Below, piece after piece: positions 35,351 to 43,633 of a DNA stretch of 64,000 nt (the stretch's first letter is position 1; every line of letters starts with the position of its first letter). Source of the stretch: Verrucomicrobiota bacterium (GTDB lineage: Bacteria > Verrucomicrobiota > Verrucomicrobiia > Opitutales > UBA953). The stretch covers positions 80,328 to 144,327 of the forward strand of contig BJHS01000006.1 in assembly GCA_014193315.1 (NCBI GenBank), in the 5' to 3' direction. Below the pieces are notes generated by a model. The model did not search any database and had not been told where the DNA came from. It saw nothing but the letters and a program-made list of their open reading frames with translations. The position numbers were made by a program, and so were the translations under genes.

Positions 35351-36604
35351 TCAAAGACGCTTAAAAACCAAGGAGGCGTTATGACCGCCAAAACCGAGGT
35401 TGTTCGAAATGGCCACCTTGACGTCGCGCTTCTTCGCCACATTCGGGGTGTAGTCGAGGTCGCAATCCGGATCCGGGTTCTCGTAATTGATAGTCGGAGG
35501 GATGACGCCGTGGTGGATGGCCAGGCAGCAGACCGCCGCCTCCACGCCGCCGGCGGCGCCCAGCAGGTGACCGGTCATCGACTTCGTCGAGGAGATCGAG
35601 ATCTGGCGAGCCGCTTCGCCAAAAGTGCGCTTGATCGCGAGGGTCTCGCAACGGTCGTTGATCGGGGTCGAGGTACCGTGGGCGTTGATGTAATCGACCT
35701 CGGACTTCGCGACGCCCGCCTCAGCGAGGGCGCGGTTGAGGCAAAGGGCGAGGCCCTTGCCCTCCTGATCCTGCCCGGTGATGTGGTAGGCGTCGCAGGT
35801 CGCGCCATAGCCAACGAGTTCGCAATAGATACGAGCGCCACGGGCTTGCGCATGCTCCAAGGTCTCGATGACCAGGACGCCGGCGCCTTCGCCCATGACG
35901 AAGCCGTCGCGCAACTTATCGAACGGACGGGAAGCCTTCTCGGGCGTGTCATTGAAGTCCGTCGACATCGCCTTCATGTTACAGAAGCCGGCATAGCCGA
36001 GCCGCGTGATGGCGGCCTCGGAACCACCGGAAAGCATGATATCGGCGTGGCCGTCGCGGATATGGCGGAGGGCCTCCCCGAGCGCGTGGGAGCCGGAAGC
36101 GCAGGCGGAGACGACACCGAAGTTGACGGACTTGGCTTGAAACTCGATGGCGACCACCCCCGCGGCGATATTGGCGATGAGCGAAGGAATCGTGAACGGC
36201 GAAACGCGCGACGGTCCACGCTCGATAAGGACGCGCGCTTGATTTTCGATGGTCTCCATACCCCCGATTCCGGAGCCAATGATCACACCGAAGCGATCGG
36301 AGTCCACTTTGGTGACATCCAAGGCGGCGTCAGCGACCGCCATGTGCGAAGCGGCGACCGCATACTGGGTGTAACGATCGTTACGCTTGGCCTCCTTGAG
36401 ATCCATGTACTTACCCGGGTCGAAATCGCGGATCTCGGCACCGACCTTGGACGGGAAATCCGTCGGGTCAAAACGGGTGACGTGCGAGATACCGGAGCGC
36501 CCTTTGATCAGGGCATCCCAGAACACGGCGGTATCCGGACCGAGCGCCGAAAGGCAACCGATGCCGGTGACGACGACGCGACGGGGATTGTGGGCGGAGC
36601 TCAC
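35351..36604 (-). CDS. fabF: 3-oxoacyl-ACP synthase II FabF
   Basis: 417 residues. Condenses malonyl-ACP with acyl-ACP in fatty acid elongation. The nucleophile is Cys168 in VVSACASGSHALGEA; the two histidines are in INAHGTSTPIND and KSMTGHLLGAAGG. The start RRVVVTGIGCLSALGPD is typical. It ends the fabG-acpP-fabF run (gaps about 30 bases each). The chain is normal length with no fused domain. Confidence 0.97.
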   Translation of the reverse strand: MSSAHNPRRVVVTGIGCLSALGPDTAVFWDALIKGRSGISHVTRFDPTDFPSKVGAEIRDFDPGKYMDLKEAKRNDRYTQYAVAASHMAVADAALDVTKVDSDRFGVIIGSGIGGMETIENQARVLIERGPSRVSPFTIPSLIANIAAGVVAIEFQAKSVNFGVVSACASGSHALGEALRHIRDGHADIMLSGGSEAAITRLGYAGFCNMKAMSTDFNDTPEKASRPFDKLRDGFVMGEGAGVLVIETLEHAQARGARIYCELVGYGATCDAYHITGQDQEGKGLALCLNRALAEAGVAKSEVDYINAHGTSTPINDRCETLAIKRTFGEAARQISISSTKSMTGHLLGAAGGVEAAVCCLAIHHGVIPPTINYENPDPDCDLDYTPNVAKKRDVKVAISNNLGFGGHNASLVFKRL

Positions 36605-36634
36605 GAGGCGGGTCGAAGGTGGACCCGGACAGAG

Positions 36635-36880
36635 TTACTTGGTGGCGTTGGCCTTGATGTACTCGACGGCATCGCCGACGGTCTTCATCGAGGCAGCCTT
36701 GTCTTCCGGGATCGAGGCGATGCCGAACTCATCCTCGAAAGCCATGATCATTTCCACCAGGTCAAGGGAGTCGGCCTTGAGGTCGGTCTGGAAGCCGGCC
36801 GCAGGGGTGAGCTGCTCGAGGTTGACCCCGAGTTGCTTGACGATGATGTCCTTGACGCGCTGTTCGATATTTTCGGGCAT
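36635..36880 (-). CDS. acpP: acyl carrier protein
   Basis: 81 residues, acidic. The phosphopantetheine attachment site is Ser38 in LKADSLDLVEMIMAFEDEF. It carries the growing acyl chain for FabG, FabF and for the LpxA and FabZ enzymes encoded at 11-13 kb. The leader AAACCAACAAAAACCCTTTC has no Shine-Dalgarno sequence although the product is highly expressed. Confidence 0.97.
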   Translation of the reverse strand: MPENIEQRVKDIIVKQLGVNLEQLTPAAGFQTDLKADSLDLVEMIMAFEDEFGIASIPEDKAASMKTVGDAVEYIKANATK

Positions 36881-36909
36881 AAGAAAGGGTTTTTGTTGGT
36901 TTCTGGGTG

Positions 36910-37653
36910 TCAGATAGCCATGCCACCGTCAACCGAAAAGACCTGCCCGGTGATATAGCCACCCTCTTCTGAGGCCAGGAAGTCGACCATGGCGGCAATG
37001 TCGTTGACCGAGCCGAAACGGCCCAGGGGGATGACCCCCAGGATCTTCTGTTTTATCTCCTCGGAAAGTTCCCCGGTCATGTCGGTCGTGATGAAGCCAG
37101 GCGCCACGGCGTTGGCGGTGATGCTCCGGCCGGCTAACTCGCGGGCCAGGGTCATGGTCAGGCCATGGAGACCGGCCTTGGCGGCGGCATAATTGGCCTG
37201 CCCAGCGTTGCCCTGCACCCCGGTGACCGAGGAGATGCTGATGATACGCCCCCAGCGCTTCTTGGTCATCGGCCGCACCAAGCCCTTGGTCCAGTAGAAT
37301 GCAGAGGAAAGGTTGGTGGCGATGACGTCGTTCCAGTCCTGGTCGGACATCGCCATCACGAGTTTGTCGCGCGTGATACCGGCATTATTGACGAGAATCT
37401 CGACGGCGCCGAACTCGGCGATGATCTGCTCGCAGGCCTTGGCGACCGCCGCCGCGTCGGAAACGTCGACCGGGTAGGCCTTGGCCTTTTGCCCCTTGGC
37501 GACGATGTCGTTCGCGACCGCCACGCAGGTGTCGGACTTGGACACGCAGAGGACCGTATGGCCGTGGGCGGCAAGTCGTTCCGCGATGGCCTTGCCGATA
37601 CCGCGACCGGCTCCGGTGACGAGGGCGACGCGAGGGCTGTGCGTGAGGTGCAT
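36910..37653 (-). CDS. fabG: 3-oxoacyl-ACP reductase FabG
   Basis: 247 residues. NADPH-dependent SDR for the first reduction in fatty acid elongation. Cofactor loop TGAGRGIG (residues 13-20), NNAG (89-92), catalytic Ser141, Tyr155 and Lys159 (YAAAK). The end EEGGYITGQVFSVDGGMAI is typical of FabG rather than general SDRs, and its place before acpP and fabF settles the function. It is the first gene of the cluster; 70 bases separate it from the flavoprotein gene. Confidence 0.96.
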   Translation of the reverse strand: MHLTHSPRVALVTGAGRGIGKAIAERLAAHGHTVLCVSKSDTCVAVANDIVAKGQKAKAYPVDVSDAAAVAKACEQIIAEFGAVEILVNNAGITRDKLVMAMSDQDWNDVIATNLSSAFYWTKGLVRPMTKKRWGRIISISSVTGVQGNAGQANYAAAKAGLHGLTMTLARELAGRSITANAVAPGFITTDMTGELSEEIKQKILGVIPLGRFGSVNDIAAMVDFLASEEGGYITGQVFSVDGGMAI

Positions 37654-37723
37654 CGGGGGAGATTTGTGGGTGGAAACGCCCCCTCTGGCAAGTGGCGAAA
37701 ATGGCCGCCCGACCCCGCCCCGC

Positions 37724-38866
37724 TCAGTAGACGTCGCGCTGGTATCGGCCGTCCTTCTTGAACTGCTTCACCCACTCGATAGCGGCCTCAGGCGTCAGGC
37801 CTCCCTGCTCGACCACCATCGCGTGGAGCGCGGCATCGACGTCCTTGGCCATGCGCTTGGCATCCCCGCAAACGTAGAAATAAGCACCCCGCTGGATCCA
37901 CCGCCAAAGCTCTGCGGCGTTCTCACGCATGCGGTCTTGCACGTAGACCTTGGTCGCCTGGTCGCGGGAGAAGGCCGTGTCGAGGCGGGTCAGCGTACCC
38001 GCCTTCAGGTAGGCCGCCCACTCGTCGGCGTAGAGGAAGTCATGATCCTTGCGCTGGTCACCGAAGAACAGCCAATTGGGTCCCTTCGCGCCGCGGGCGG
38101 CGCGATCCATGACGAAACTGCGGAACGGCGCGACGCCGGTACCTGGGCCGACCATGATGACCGGGGCGTTGTCGTCGGCCGGCAGGCCGAAGTGGGATTC
38201 GGCGACGAAGATCGGCAGGTCGGGCTCGTTCAGACGAGCGCGGTCGGCGAGGAAACTGGAGCAGACGCCCTCGCGGGCGCGACCGTTGGTCTCGTAACGC
38301 ACGACCGCGACGGTCAAGTGAATCTCATCCGGGTACTTCGACGGGGCCGAGGAGATGGAATACAGGCGCGGCATCAGCTTCCGCTGGAGCTCAACCCATT
38401 CCTGGGCGGACGGGCGGGCCGACGGAAACTCCTCGAACAGGTCGATGAATTCACGTTGCTCTAGCCAGGCCTTCTTCTTCTCTGGATCGACCTCGGCTAG
38501 ACGGGCGGCCAGGGCCTCTTTCTGGGCAGGATCGGTCGCCCGTTCATGAAGGAGTTGGACGAACTTATAGGTCGGCCCGTTCAGCGCCACGCGCCGGGAA
38601 AGCGCCTCCCGCAGGGGAATCGCCGACGGGGCCTTGGGGATGGTGACGGCTTCATCGCCCGCGAAACCCGCGGCTCGCAGCAAGGCCGCGACGGCCGTGG
38701 GGTTATTGGTCGGGAAGACCCCAAGAGAATCCCCACACTTATAGGTCAAACCGCTCCCCTGAAGGGAGACCGAGAAATGCTGGGTATCCTTCTGGCTGGC
38801 GAGCGAACTGAGCCGACGACGATCGACCAGCGAGGCAGGGAAAGGGTTGTTCTTATCGAAGGCCAC
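37724..38866 (-). CDS. CysJ-like flavoprotein (FAD/NADPH reductase part of sulfite reductase)
   Basis: 380 residues from the GTG at 38866 (an in-frame TTG at 38914 is an alternative). It contains the FAD and NADPH domains of the diflavin reductase family: RLYSISSAP (FAD), GVCSSFL, MVGPGTGVAPFRSF and LFFGDQRKDHDFLY (NADPH). The FMN/flavodoxin domain found in CysJ and cytochrome P450 reductase is absent, so electrons would go to a separate acceptor. No sulfite or nitrite reductase haemoprotein gene lies nearby. It ends YQRDVY, as in CysJ. Confidence 0.88.
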   Translation of the reverse strand: MAFDKNNPFPASLVDRRRLSSLASQKDTQHFSVSLQGSGLTYKCGDSLGVFPTNNPTAVAALLRAAGFAGDEAVTIPKAPSAIPLREALSRRVALNGPTYKFVQLLHERATDPAQKEALAARLAEVDPEKKKAWLEQREFIDLFEEFPSARPSAQEWVELQRKLMPRLYSISSAPSKYPDEIHLTVAVVRYETNGRAREGVCSSFLADRARLNEPDLPIFVAESHFGLPADDNAPVIMVGPGTGVAPFRSFVMDRAARGAKGPNWLFFGDQRKDHDFLYADEWAAYLKAGTLTRLDTAFSRDQATKVYVQDRMRENAAELWRWIQRGAYFYVCGDAKRMAKDVDAALHAMVVEQGGLTPEAAIEWVKQFKKDGRYQRDVY

Positions 38867-38933
38867 GGCGAAAAAAGGGATGTCCGCAGGATGGGCAGCC
38901 GATGGTATTGGCAACCTTCTTTTGAGCCGCGGG

Positions 38934-39614
38934 CTATTTCCAGACCTTCACCCAGTCCACCTCGACGTCATCCGGCAGCTTCGACGGGACGAGGTCCTTA
39001 CGCTCGAAATCCGAGACCCAGTGGGCGAGATTCACATGCATCGCTTCCTTCACCTCGGGCTTGTCGAGTTTGTGAACGGCCCTGCCGTTGAAGTACCAGG
39101 TGTAGGCCTTCTCGGTCCAGAGGAAGCCGTAGGTATTGAACCCCTTCGACACCTGACCGGGCTTGAGGACGAGGTCCGTCTTCACTGGGCGAAGCTCCCG
39201 CACACCCTTGCTATCACCGACCTTGGCCCAGGGGACGAGTTTATCTTCCCCAAAACACTCGTAATAGAGCGTGGCCGCCGGCGGCTCAGCGGTAACCTTA
39301 TTGCGCAACATAAAGCCGCCGTGATGCCCGCGCTGGGCGTTGAACCGGATGGAGGCCTCAAAGTAACCGAAGGCCTGGGTGAACTTATCGCGGGTACTCA
39401 CCCCGGAGCCCTGCCAGCCATCGGGACGCTCGGTGAGCGCAATGACCAACTTGCCGGCCTTGAGCGAGATCGCCGCAGTCCCGCCCTCGAAGGTCCACTT
39501 GGCCGGGTCGAGGGCCGCGCCATCGAATTCCTCCGAGAAGGCCAGCTTTAGCTTGGACGTAGGGTCGGCCGCGACAGCGACCAACGGCAGGATACAATAA
39601 ATGAGGCGGCGCAT
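38934..39614 (-). CDS. exported GH16-fold protein, catalytic motif degenerate
   Basis: 226 residues from the ATG at 39614, with a signal peptide (MRRLIYCILPLVAVAA). The GH16 laminarinase/agarase/carrageenase fold is recognised by the start LKLAFSEEFDGAALDPAKW, the block FGYFEASIR (residues 82-90) and the end VEVDWVKVWK. The catalytic motif E-x-D-x-x-E should lie after residue 110; the aligned residues read Ala114-Thr-Leu116-Tyr-Tyr-Glu119, so nucleophile and middle Asp are missing while the acid/base Glu remains. It may bind rather than cleave glycans. It is 14 bases downstream of a paralog. Confidence 0.8.
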   Translation of the reverse strand: MRRLIYCILPLVAVAADPTSKLKLAFSEEFDGAALDPAKWTFEGGTAAISLKAGKLVIALTERPDGWQGSGVSTRDKFTQAFGYFEASIRFNAQRGHHGGFMLRNKVTAEPPAATLYYECFGEDKLVPWAKVGDSKGVRELRPVKTDLVLKPGQVSKGFNTYGFLWTEKAYTWYFNGRAVHKLDKPEVKEAMHVNLAHWVSDFERKDLVPSKLPDDVEVDWVKVWK

Positions 39615-39628
39615 GGCAAGGAAAGGGG

Positions 39629-40324
39629 TCACTTCCAGACCTTAACCCAGTCGATCTGCAAAGGCTCCGGACCATTCGTCGGGTCCATGAATTCCTTCAC
39701 CTTGCCGCCCTCGGCGGTGTGGTGGCAGAACTCCAAGAACATCGGGGTGCTCGGGGTGGTCTTCTGCTCGAGTCGGTGGACCTTCTTTCCATCGACGTAC
39801 CACTCGAAAAACTTGGGCGTCCAGTGCACCGCGTAGGTATGGAACTTCTTGTAGGACACGCCGCCGTCGAAATCGATGCCGTGCTTGACCGGCCTGAGCA
39901 TGCGCAAGCCGCTGTTGTCGGCCACCTGCGCCCCCGGGGCGACACGGTCGTCACCCCAGCCTTCGAAGAAGAGGCGGGCCGAAGGCGGCTCGTCGAGACT
40001 GGCGTTGCGCACCTCAAAACGACCCGAGCGACCGCGGGTCTGCAGCATCCGCACCGAAGCCTCGAAGTACCCGTTGACCTGACTGAACTTGCGGGCGCAA
40101 TTCATGGTGCTGCTCACCCAAAGTCCGGGCTCCTTGCCAGGCACCAGATTGAGACTGACCTTGCCGTCCTTGATCGTGACGGAGTTATGGACGTTCCACT
40201 TGGTGGCGTCGATGTCCGGGGCATTGAACTCGTCCGACCAGACAAGTTTCATCTGGGAATTAGGGGCGGCCGTGGCGACCGATGCCGTGAAGGCCAAAAG
40301 GGCGAGGAGACAGAATCGGATCAT
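39629..40324 (-). CDS. exported GH16-fold protein, catalytic motif degenerate (paralog)
   Basis: 231 residues, signal peptide MIRFCLLALLAFTASVATAA. The architecture equals that of the neighbouring gene: MKLVWSDEFNAPDIDATKW, NGYFEASVRM, and LQIDWVKVWK at the end. The catalytic segment reads Ala116-Arg-Leu118-Phe-Phe-Glu121, again without the nucleophile Glu and the Asp. Both genes therefore lost the same residues, so the change predates or accompanied the duplication. They probably act as a secreted pair. The substrate is unknown, and enzymatic activity is doubtful. Confidence 0.8.
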   Translation of the reverse strand: MIRFCLLALLAFTASVATAAPNSQMKLVWSDEFNAPDIDATKWNVHNSVTIKDGKVSLNLVPGKEPGLWVSSTMNCARKFSQVNGYFEASVRMLQTRGRSGRFEVRNASLDEPPSARLFFEGWGDDRVAPGAQVADNSGLRMLRPVKHGIDFDGGVSYKKFHTYAVHWTPKFFEWYVDGKKVHRLEQKTTPSTPMFLEFCHHTAEGGKVKEFMDPTNGPEPLQIDWVKVWK

Positions 40325-40390
40325 GGGGAGGGGGAACTATTCGAACCCAAATCCCAAGGCTGGCAAGCGGGATGCGTGCCGGCGGCCGAC

Positions 40391-41095
40391 TCAAACCTCA
40401 AAAATCTCGTCGATTTCCTTGCGACTCAAGGGCCGGCAGTCGCCGAGAGGCATTTTCCTCAGTACCAGCCCACCGATCTGGAAGCGACGGAGTACCTTCA
40501 CGTGAAAACCGAAGATCTCGAGAAGGCGGCGAATCTCGCGCTTGCGACCTTGGTCGAGGTGAATCTCCAAGTGCGCCGGGTTGTCGGGATGGCGAATCAC
40601 CTTCTTGAAACGCAGCATCTCCCCATCCTCCATGGCGCCCTTCAGCAAGCGGGGCGTCAAGGTCGGGTCGTAATCACGGTTGAGGATGATTTCGTAACGC
40701 TTAATGATGCCGCCAGACGGGTGCATCACCTTGTTGGCCAGCGCCCCATCGTTCGTTAAAATCAGGAGGCCTTCGGAATCCTTATCCAAGCGGCCAACGC
40801 AGAAGAGGCGGAGCGGACGATACTCCGGGGGCACCATGTCGAAGACCGTCTGGCCCCCATGCGTGTCGTCGTTCGTGCAAAGAAAGCCCTTCGGCTTATT
40901 CATCATCAGCACGACGGTCCGGTTCAGCGGCTTGATGTGCTGCCTACGGCAAAGGACCACATCGACGGCGGGGTCGACCGGTTGGCCGGTCACGGCGACC
41001 TTCCCATTGATCATGACGGCGCCCTCCGCGACCAAGCGCTCCGCATCCCGGCGGGAACAGACCCCCGCCTGGGCGAGGAACTTGTGGATGCGCAT
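40391..41095 (-). CDS. RsuA/RluB-family rRNA pseudouridine synthase
   Basis: 234 residues from the ATG at 41095 ([19 protein letters not shown]). An S4 domain opens the protein, followed by the catalytic domain with [17 protein letters not shown] carrying the active Asp. The end [15 protein letters not shown] is typical. The family modifies 16S (RsuA) or 23S (RluB, RluE) rRNA; the size and motif spacing favour RluB. An alternative start at 41113 adds six residues. It diverges from folD. Confidence 0.9.
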   Translation of the reverse strand: MRIHKFLAQAGVCSRRDAERLVAEGAVMINGKVAVTGQPVDPAVDVVLCRRQHIKPLNRTVVLMMNKPKGFLCTNDDTHGGQTVFDMVPPEYRPLRLFCVGRLDKDSEGLLILTNDGALANKVMHPSGGIIKRYEIILNRDYDPTLTPRLLKGAMEDGEMLRFKKVIRHPDNPAHLEIHLDQGRKREIRRLLEIFGFHVKVLRRFQIGGLVLRKMPLGDCRPLSRKEIDEIFEV

Positions 41096-41217
41096 GGGTC
41101 CTTGGTCGGGCACGCCCTACCCTTGGGGGGTTTGGGGGCGCAGGGCGAGACAATCACGCACCGCCCTACGTACCGACTTTGCTCGCCCTCCCGGGCCGGT
41201 TAGTCCTAGTTAAAGGC

Positions 41218-42084
41218 ATGCGCCTCATCGACGGCAACGCCATCGCCCAGCAGGTCCTCGCCGAAGTCAAGGCCCGCGTCGCCCTACTCTCTCCGGTCAT
41301 CCCCCACGTGGCCTTCGTCCGCGTCGGCGACGACCCGGCCTCGGTCTCCTACGTCACCAAGAAGCAGAAGACCGCAGCCGAGGTCGGCATGCAGGCCAGC
41401 CTCCAACTCTTCCCCGAGACGGTGACCAAGGAGGAGCTCTTCCACCACCTCGACGCCCTCAATGCCGATGCCTCGGTCCACGGCATCTTGATCCAAGCCC
41501 CGCTGCCCAAGCACCTCCCCGAGACCGAGGTCTTCAACCGCGTCTCCCCCGAGAAAGACGTCGATGGCTTTGGCACCCAGAGCATCGGCCGCCTCGTCCA
41601 AGAACTCCCCGGAGCCTTTGCGGCCTGCACCCCCGCTGGCGTCATCGAGCTCCTCCGCCGTTCGGGCGTCGAAACCGCCGGCAAACACGCCGTGGTCGTC
41701 GGCCGGTCCCTCATCGTCGGCAAGCCCGCCGCCGCGCTCCTGCTCGCCAAGGGCTGCGACTGCACGGTGACCATCGCGCATTCCCGCACGCGGGACCTCG
41801 CCAGCATCGTCCGCCAGGCCGACCTCGTGATCGCCGCAATCGGTAAGCCCCGCTTCATCACCGTGGACATGATCAAGCCCGGCGCGGTCGTCATCGACGT
41901 CGGCATCAATCGCGTACCCGACGCCACCAAGAAGACCGGCTACCGCATCGTCGGCGACGTGGACTTTGACGCCGTCGCTCCCCTCTGTGAAGCCATCACG
42001 CCCGTCCCCGGTGGCGTGGGCCCGATGACGGTGGCGATGCTCATGAAGAACACCCTCGACGCCTGCGTGCGCCAGCGTGGCTAA
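41218..42084 (+). CDS. folD: methylenetetrahydrofolate dehydrogenase/cyclohydrolase FolD
   Basis: 288 residues. Bifunctional enzyme of one-carbon metabolism. The catalytic YVxxK is Tyr45-Lys49 in [10 protein letters not shown]; the [13 protein letters not shown] block and [14 protein letters not shown] (dehydrogenase cofactor site) are present, and [18 protein letters not shown] closes the protein. The start ATG has AAAGG just upstream. The RDD gene overlaps its last 8 bases. Confidence 0.97.
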   Translation: MRLIDGNAIAQQVLAEVKARVALLSPVIPHVAFVRVGDDPASVSYVTKKQKTAAEVGMQASLQLFPETVTKEELFHHLDALNADASVHGILIQAPLPKHLPETEVFNRVSPEKDVDGFGTQSIGRLVQELPGAFAACTPAGVIELLRRSGVETAGKHAVVVGRSLIVGKPAAALLLAKGCDCTVTIAHSRTRDLASIVRQADLVIAAIGKPRFITVDMIKPGAVVIDVGINRVPDATKKTGYRIVGDVDFDAVAPLCEAITPVPGGVGPMTVAMLMKNTLDACVRQRG

Positions 42085-42673
42085 GGAGCTCCCACCACCC
42101 CTGCCCGCCGTCCCCGCTGGCCTGTGGTGGCGCTCCTTCGCCGCGCTCGCCGACGTCGTCCCGCTCCTGGCCTTGAGTTGGTGGTTGGCTCAACGCCTCG
42201 CGGGCCCGAAGGAACTCGCGGCCCGCGACGCCGTCGGCGCCTTCTACGATCAACTGCAAAAACTTTCCCTCCAGTCCCAGCACACGGGCTCCACAGCGGC
42301 CCTCTGGGACCTGACGTTGCACCCGCCCGAGGCGACTCTTTTGGCCTTTGCCACCTGGTCCGGCTTCCTCGGCACCACCGCCCTCTGCGCGGTGGGGGGC
42401 GCGCTCACCATGCAGGAATGGCTCGGCAGCGGCCGTACCCTCGGCAAGCGCATCTTCGGACTCCGCACCATCGACATCGGCACCGGCGACGGCCCGGGCT
42501 TTGTGCCGACCATGCTCCGCTCAGCTTGGAAAGCCGCTTTTCTGTGCCTGCCCAACCCGCTGTTCAGCCTGCTGGGTATTATCAATGCACACGTGCCGCT
42601 CTTCCGTAAGGACCGCCGGGCTTGGCACGACCTTTGGACGCGCACGCAGGTCGTCGAAGATACCGGCCCCTGA
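42077..42673 (+). CDS. RDD-family membrane protein
   Basis: 198 residues, GTG start inside folD. The RDD signature shows in [23 protein letters not shown] and later in [22 protein letters not shown] and DRRAWHDLW. Three membrane helices lie at about residues 22-40, 92-112 and 148-165. The first Arg-Asp pair of the signature is present as R19 and D26-D27-type residues. Function of the family is not established; several are linked to ion exchange. Confidence 0.85.
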   Translation: MAKELPPPLPAVPAGLWWRSFAALADVVPLLALSWWLAQRLAGPKELAARDAVGAFYDQLQKLSLQSQHTGSTAALWDLTLHPPEATLLAFATWSGFLGTTALCAVGGALTMQEWLGSGRTLGKRIFGLRTIDIGTGDGPGFVPTMLRSAWKAAFLCLPNPLFSLLGIINAHVPLFRKDRRAWHDLWTRTQVVEDTGP

Positions 42674-42681
42674 AGCCAAGC

Positions 42682-43566
42682 ATGCAAGCCGCCTGGATCA
42701 TCCTCGGCTGGACCACGGCGCTCATCGCCGCCGACCTGCCGTTGCCGCCACTCGTGGATGGCCCGCCCGCCGCCGGACGCCGCGTCGCCGTCACGCCCAA
42801 GGAATACACAGGCACCCGGGTGCATCATTTAGTCGCTTTGCCTGACGACTGGACCCCCGACTGGAAGGCCCGCGGCAAGACTTGGCCGGTCATCGCCGAA
42901 TACACTGGTAACTACTTCCCTGGCACTGGTTCCACTGGCGAGGTCGAAGGCGCGGCGCTCGGCTACGGCGTAGCGCGAGGCCGGGCGATCTGGGTCGTCC
43001 TGCCCTATGTCGCGCTGGACCGCCGCAAGAATGAGGTCACCTGGTGGGGCGATATCGAAGCCACCGTCGGCTACGCCAAGACGAACCTCCCCTGCATCTG
43101 CACGGAATTCGGCGGCGACCGCCGCAAGGTCGTGCTCTGCGGGTTCTCGCGCGGCGCCATCGGGGTCTCCTTCCTGGGCCTGCACGACGACGAGATCGCC
43201 AGTCTCTGGTGTGGCTTCTGGGCCCATGACCACTTCGACGGCGTGCAGGTCTGGAGCGCGCCCTGGGGCGCCCCGCTCGCGCGCTACCGGGAGGAAGCCA
43301 CCGTCCGGCTCCGTCGGCTGGCGGGCCGCCCGTTGCTCCTCAGCCAAGGTTTCACGAACGAGGAGACCCGCCGCTTCGTCGAGCCGCTCACCAGACCGAG
43401 CACGCGATTCCTTCAGGTCGACATGGTCGCTCTCTATGGGAAGTTCCCGAACGAGGTCGTCCAACACCCGCACAACGACCGCTGGCCGCTGCGCGACGGC
43501 GAGGCGACGAGCTTTGCCCAAGCCTGGTTCGAAAGCGTGACGGGGACTAGGCAGTCCGCGAAGTAG
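42682..43566 (+). CDS. exported alpha/beta-hydrolase-like protein
   Basis: 294 residues with a short signal peptide (AAWIILGWTTALIAAD). The nucleophile elbow is GFSRG with Ser156, and a late HPHNDRW supplies a plausible catalytic His; the acid residue is not certain. The region TWPVIAEYTGNYFPGTGSTG is unusual and rich in Gly. It follows the RDD gene by 8 bases and is the last plus-strand gene before pnp. Family assignment is tentative. Confidence 0.65.
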   Translation: MQAAWIILGWTTALIAADLPLPPLVDGPPAAGRRVAVTPKEYTGTRVHHLVALPDDWTPDWKARGKTWPVIAEYTGNYFPGTGSTGEVEGAALGYGVARGRAIWVVLPYVALDRRKNEVTWWGDIEATVGYAKTNLPCICTEFGGDRRKVVLCGFSRGAIGVSFLGLHDDEIASLWCGFWAHDHFDGVQVWSAPWGAPLARYREEATVRLRRLAGRPLLLSQGFTNEETRRFVEPLTRPSTRFLQVDMVALYGKFPNEVVQHPHNDRWPLRDGEATSFAQAWFESVTGTRQSAK

Positions 43567-43581
43567 GCCGGGCGCCCGGGC

Positions 43582-43613
43582 ACAAAAAAGGCCCCGGGGG
43601 GAGCCGGGACCTT
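43582..43613 (-). terminator. rho-independent terminator of pnp
   Basis: On the minus strand AAGGTCCCGG pairs with CCGGGGCCTT with one mismatch around a short loop, followed by a run of six T (the A-run at 43584-43589 on the plus strand). It lies about 20 bases after the pnp stop codon. Confidence 0.8.
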
Positions 43614-43633
43614 GTTGAAGAAATCAGCCGGGG

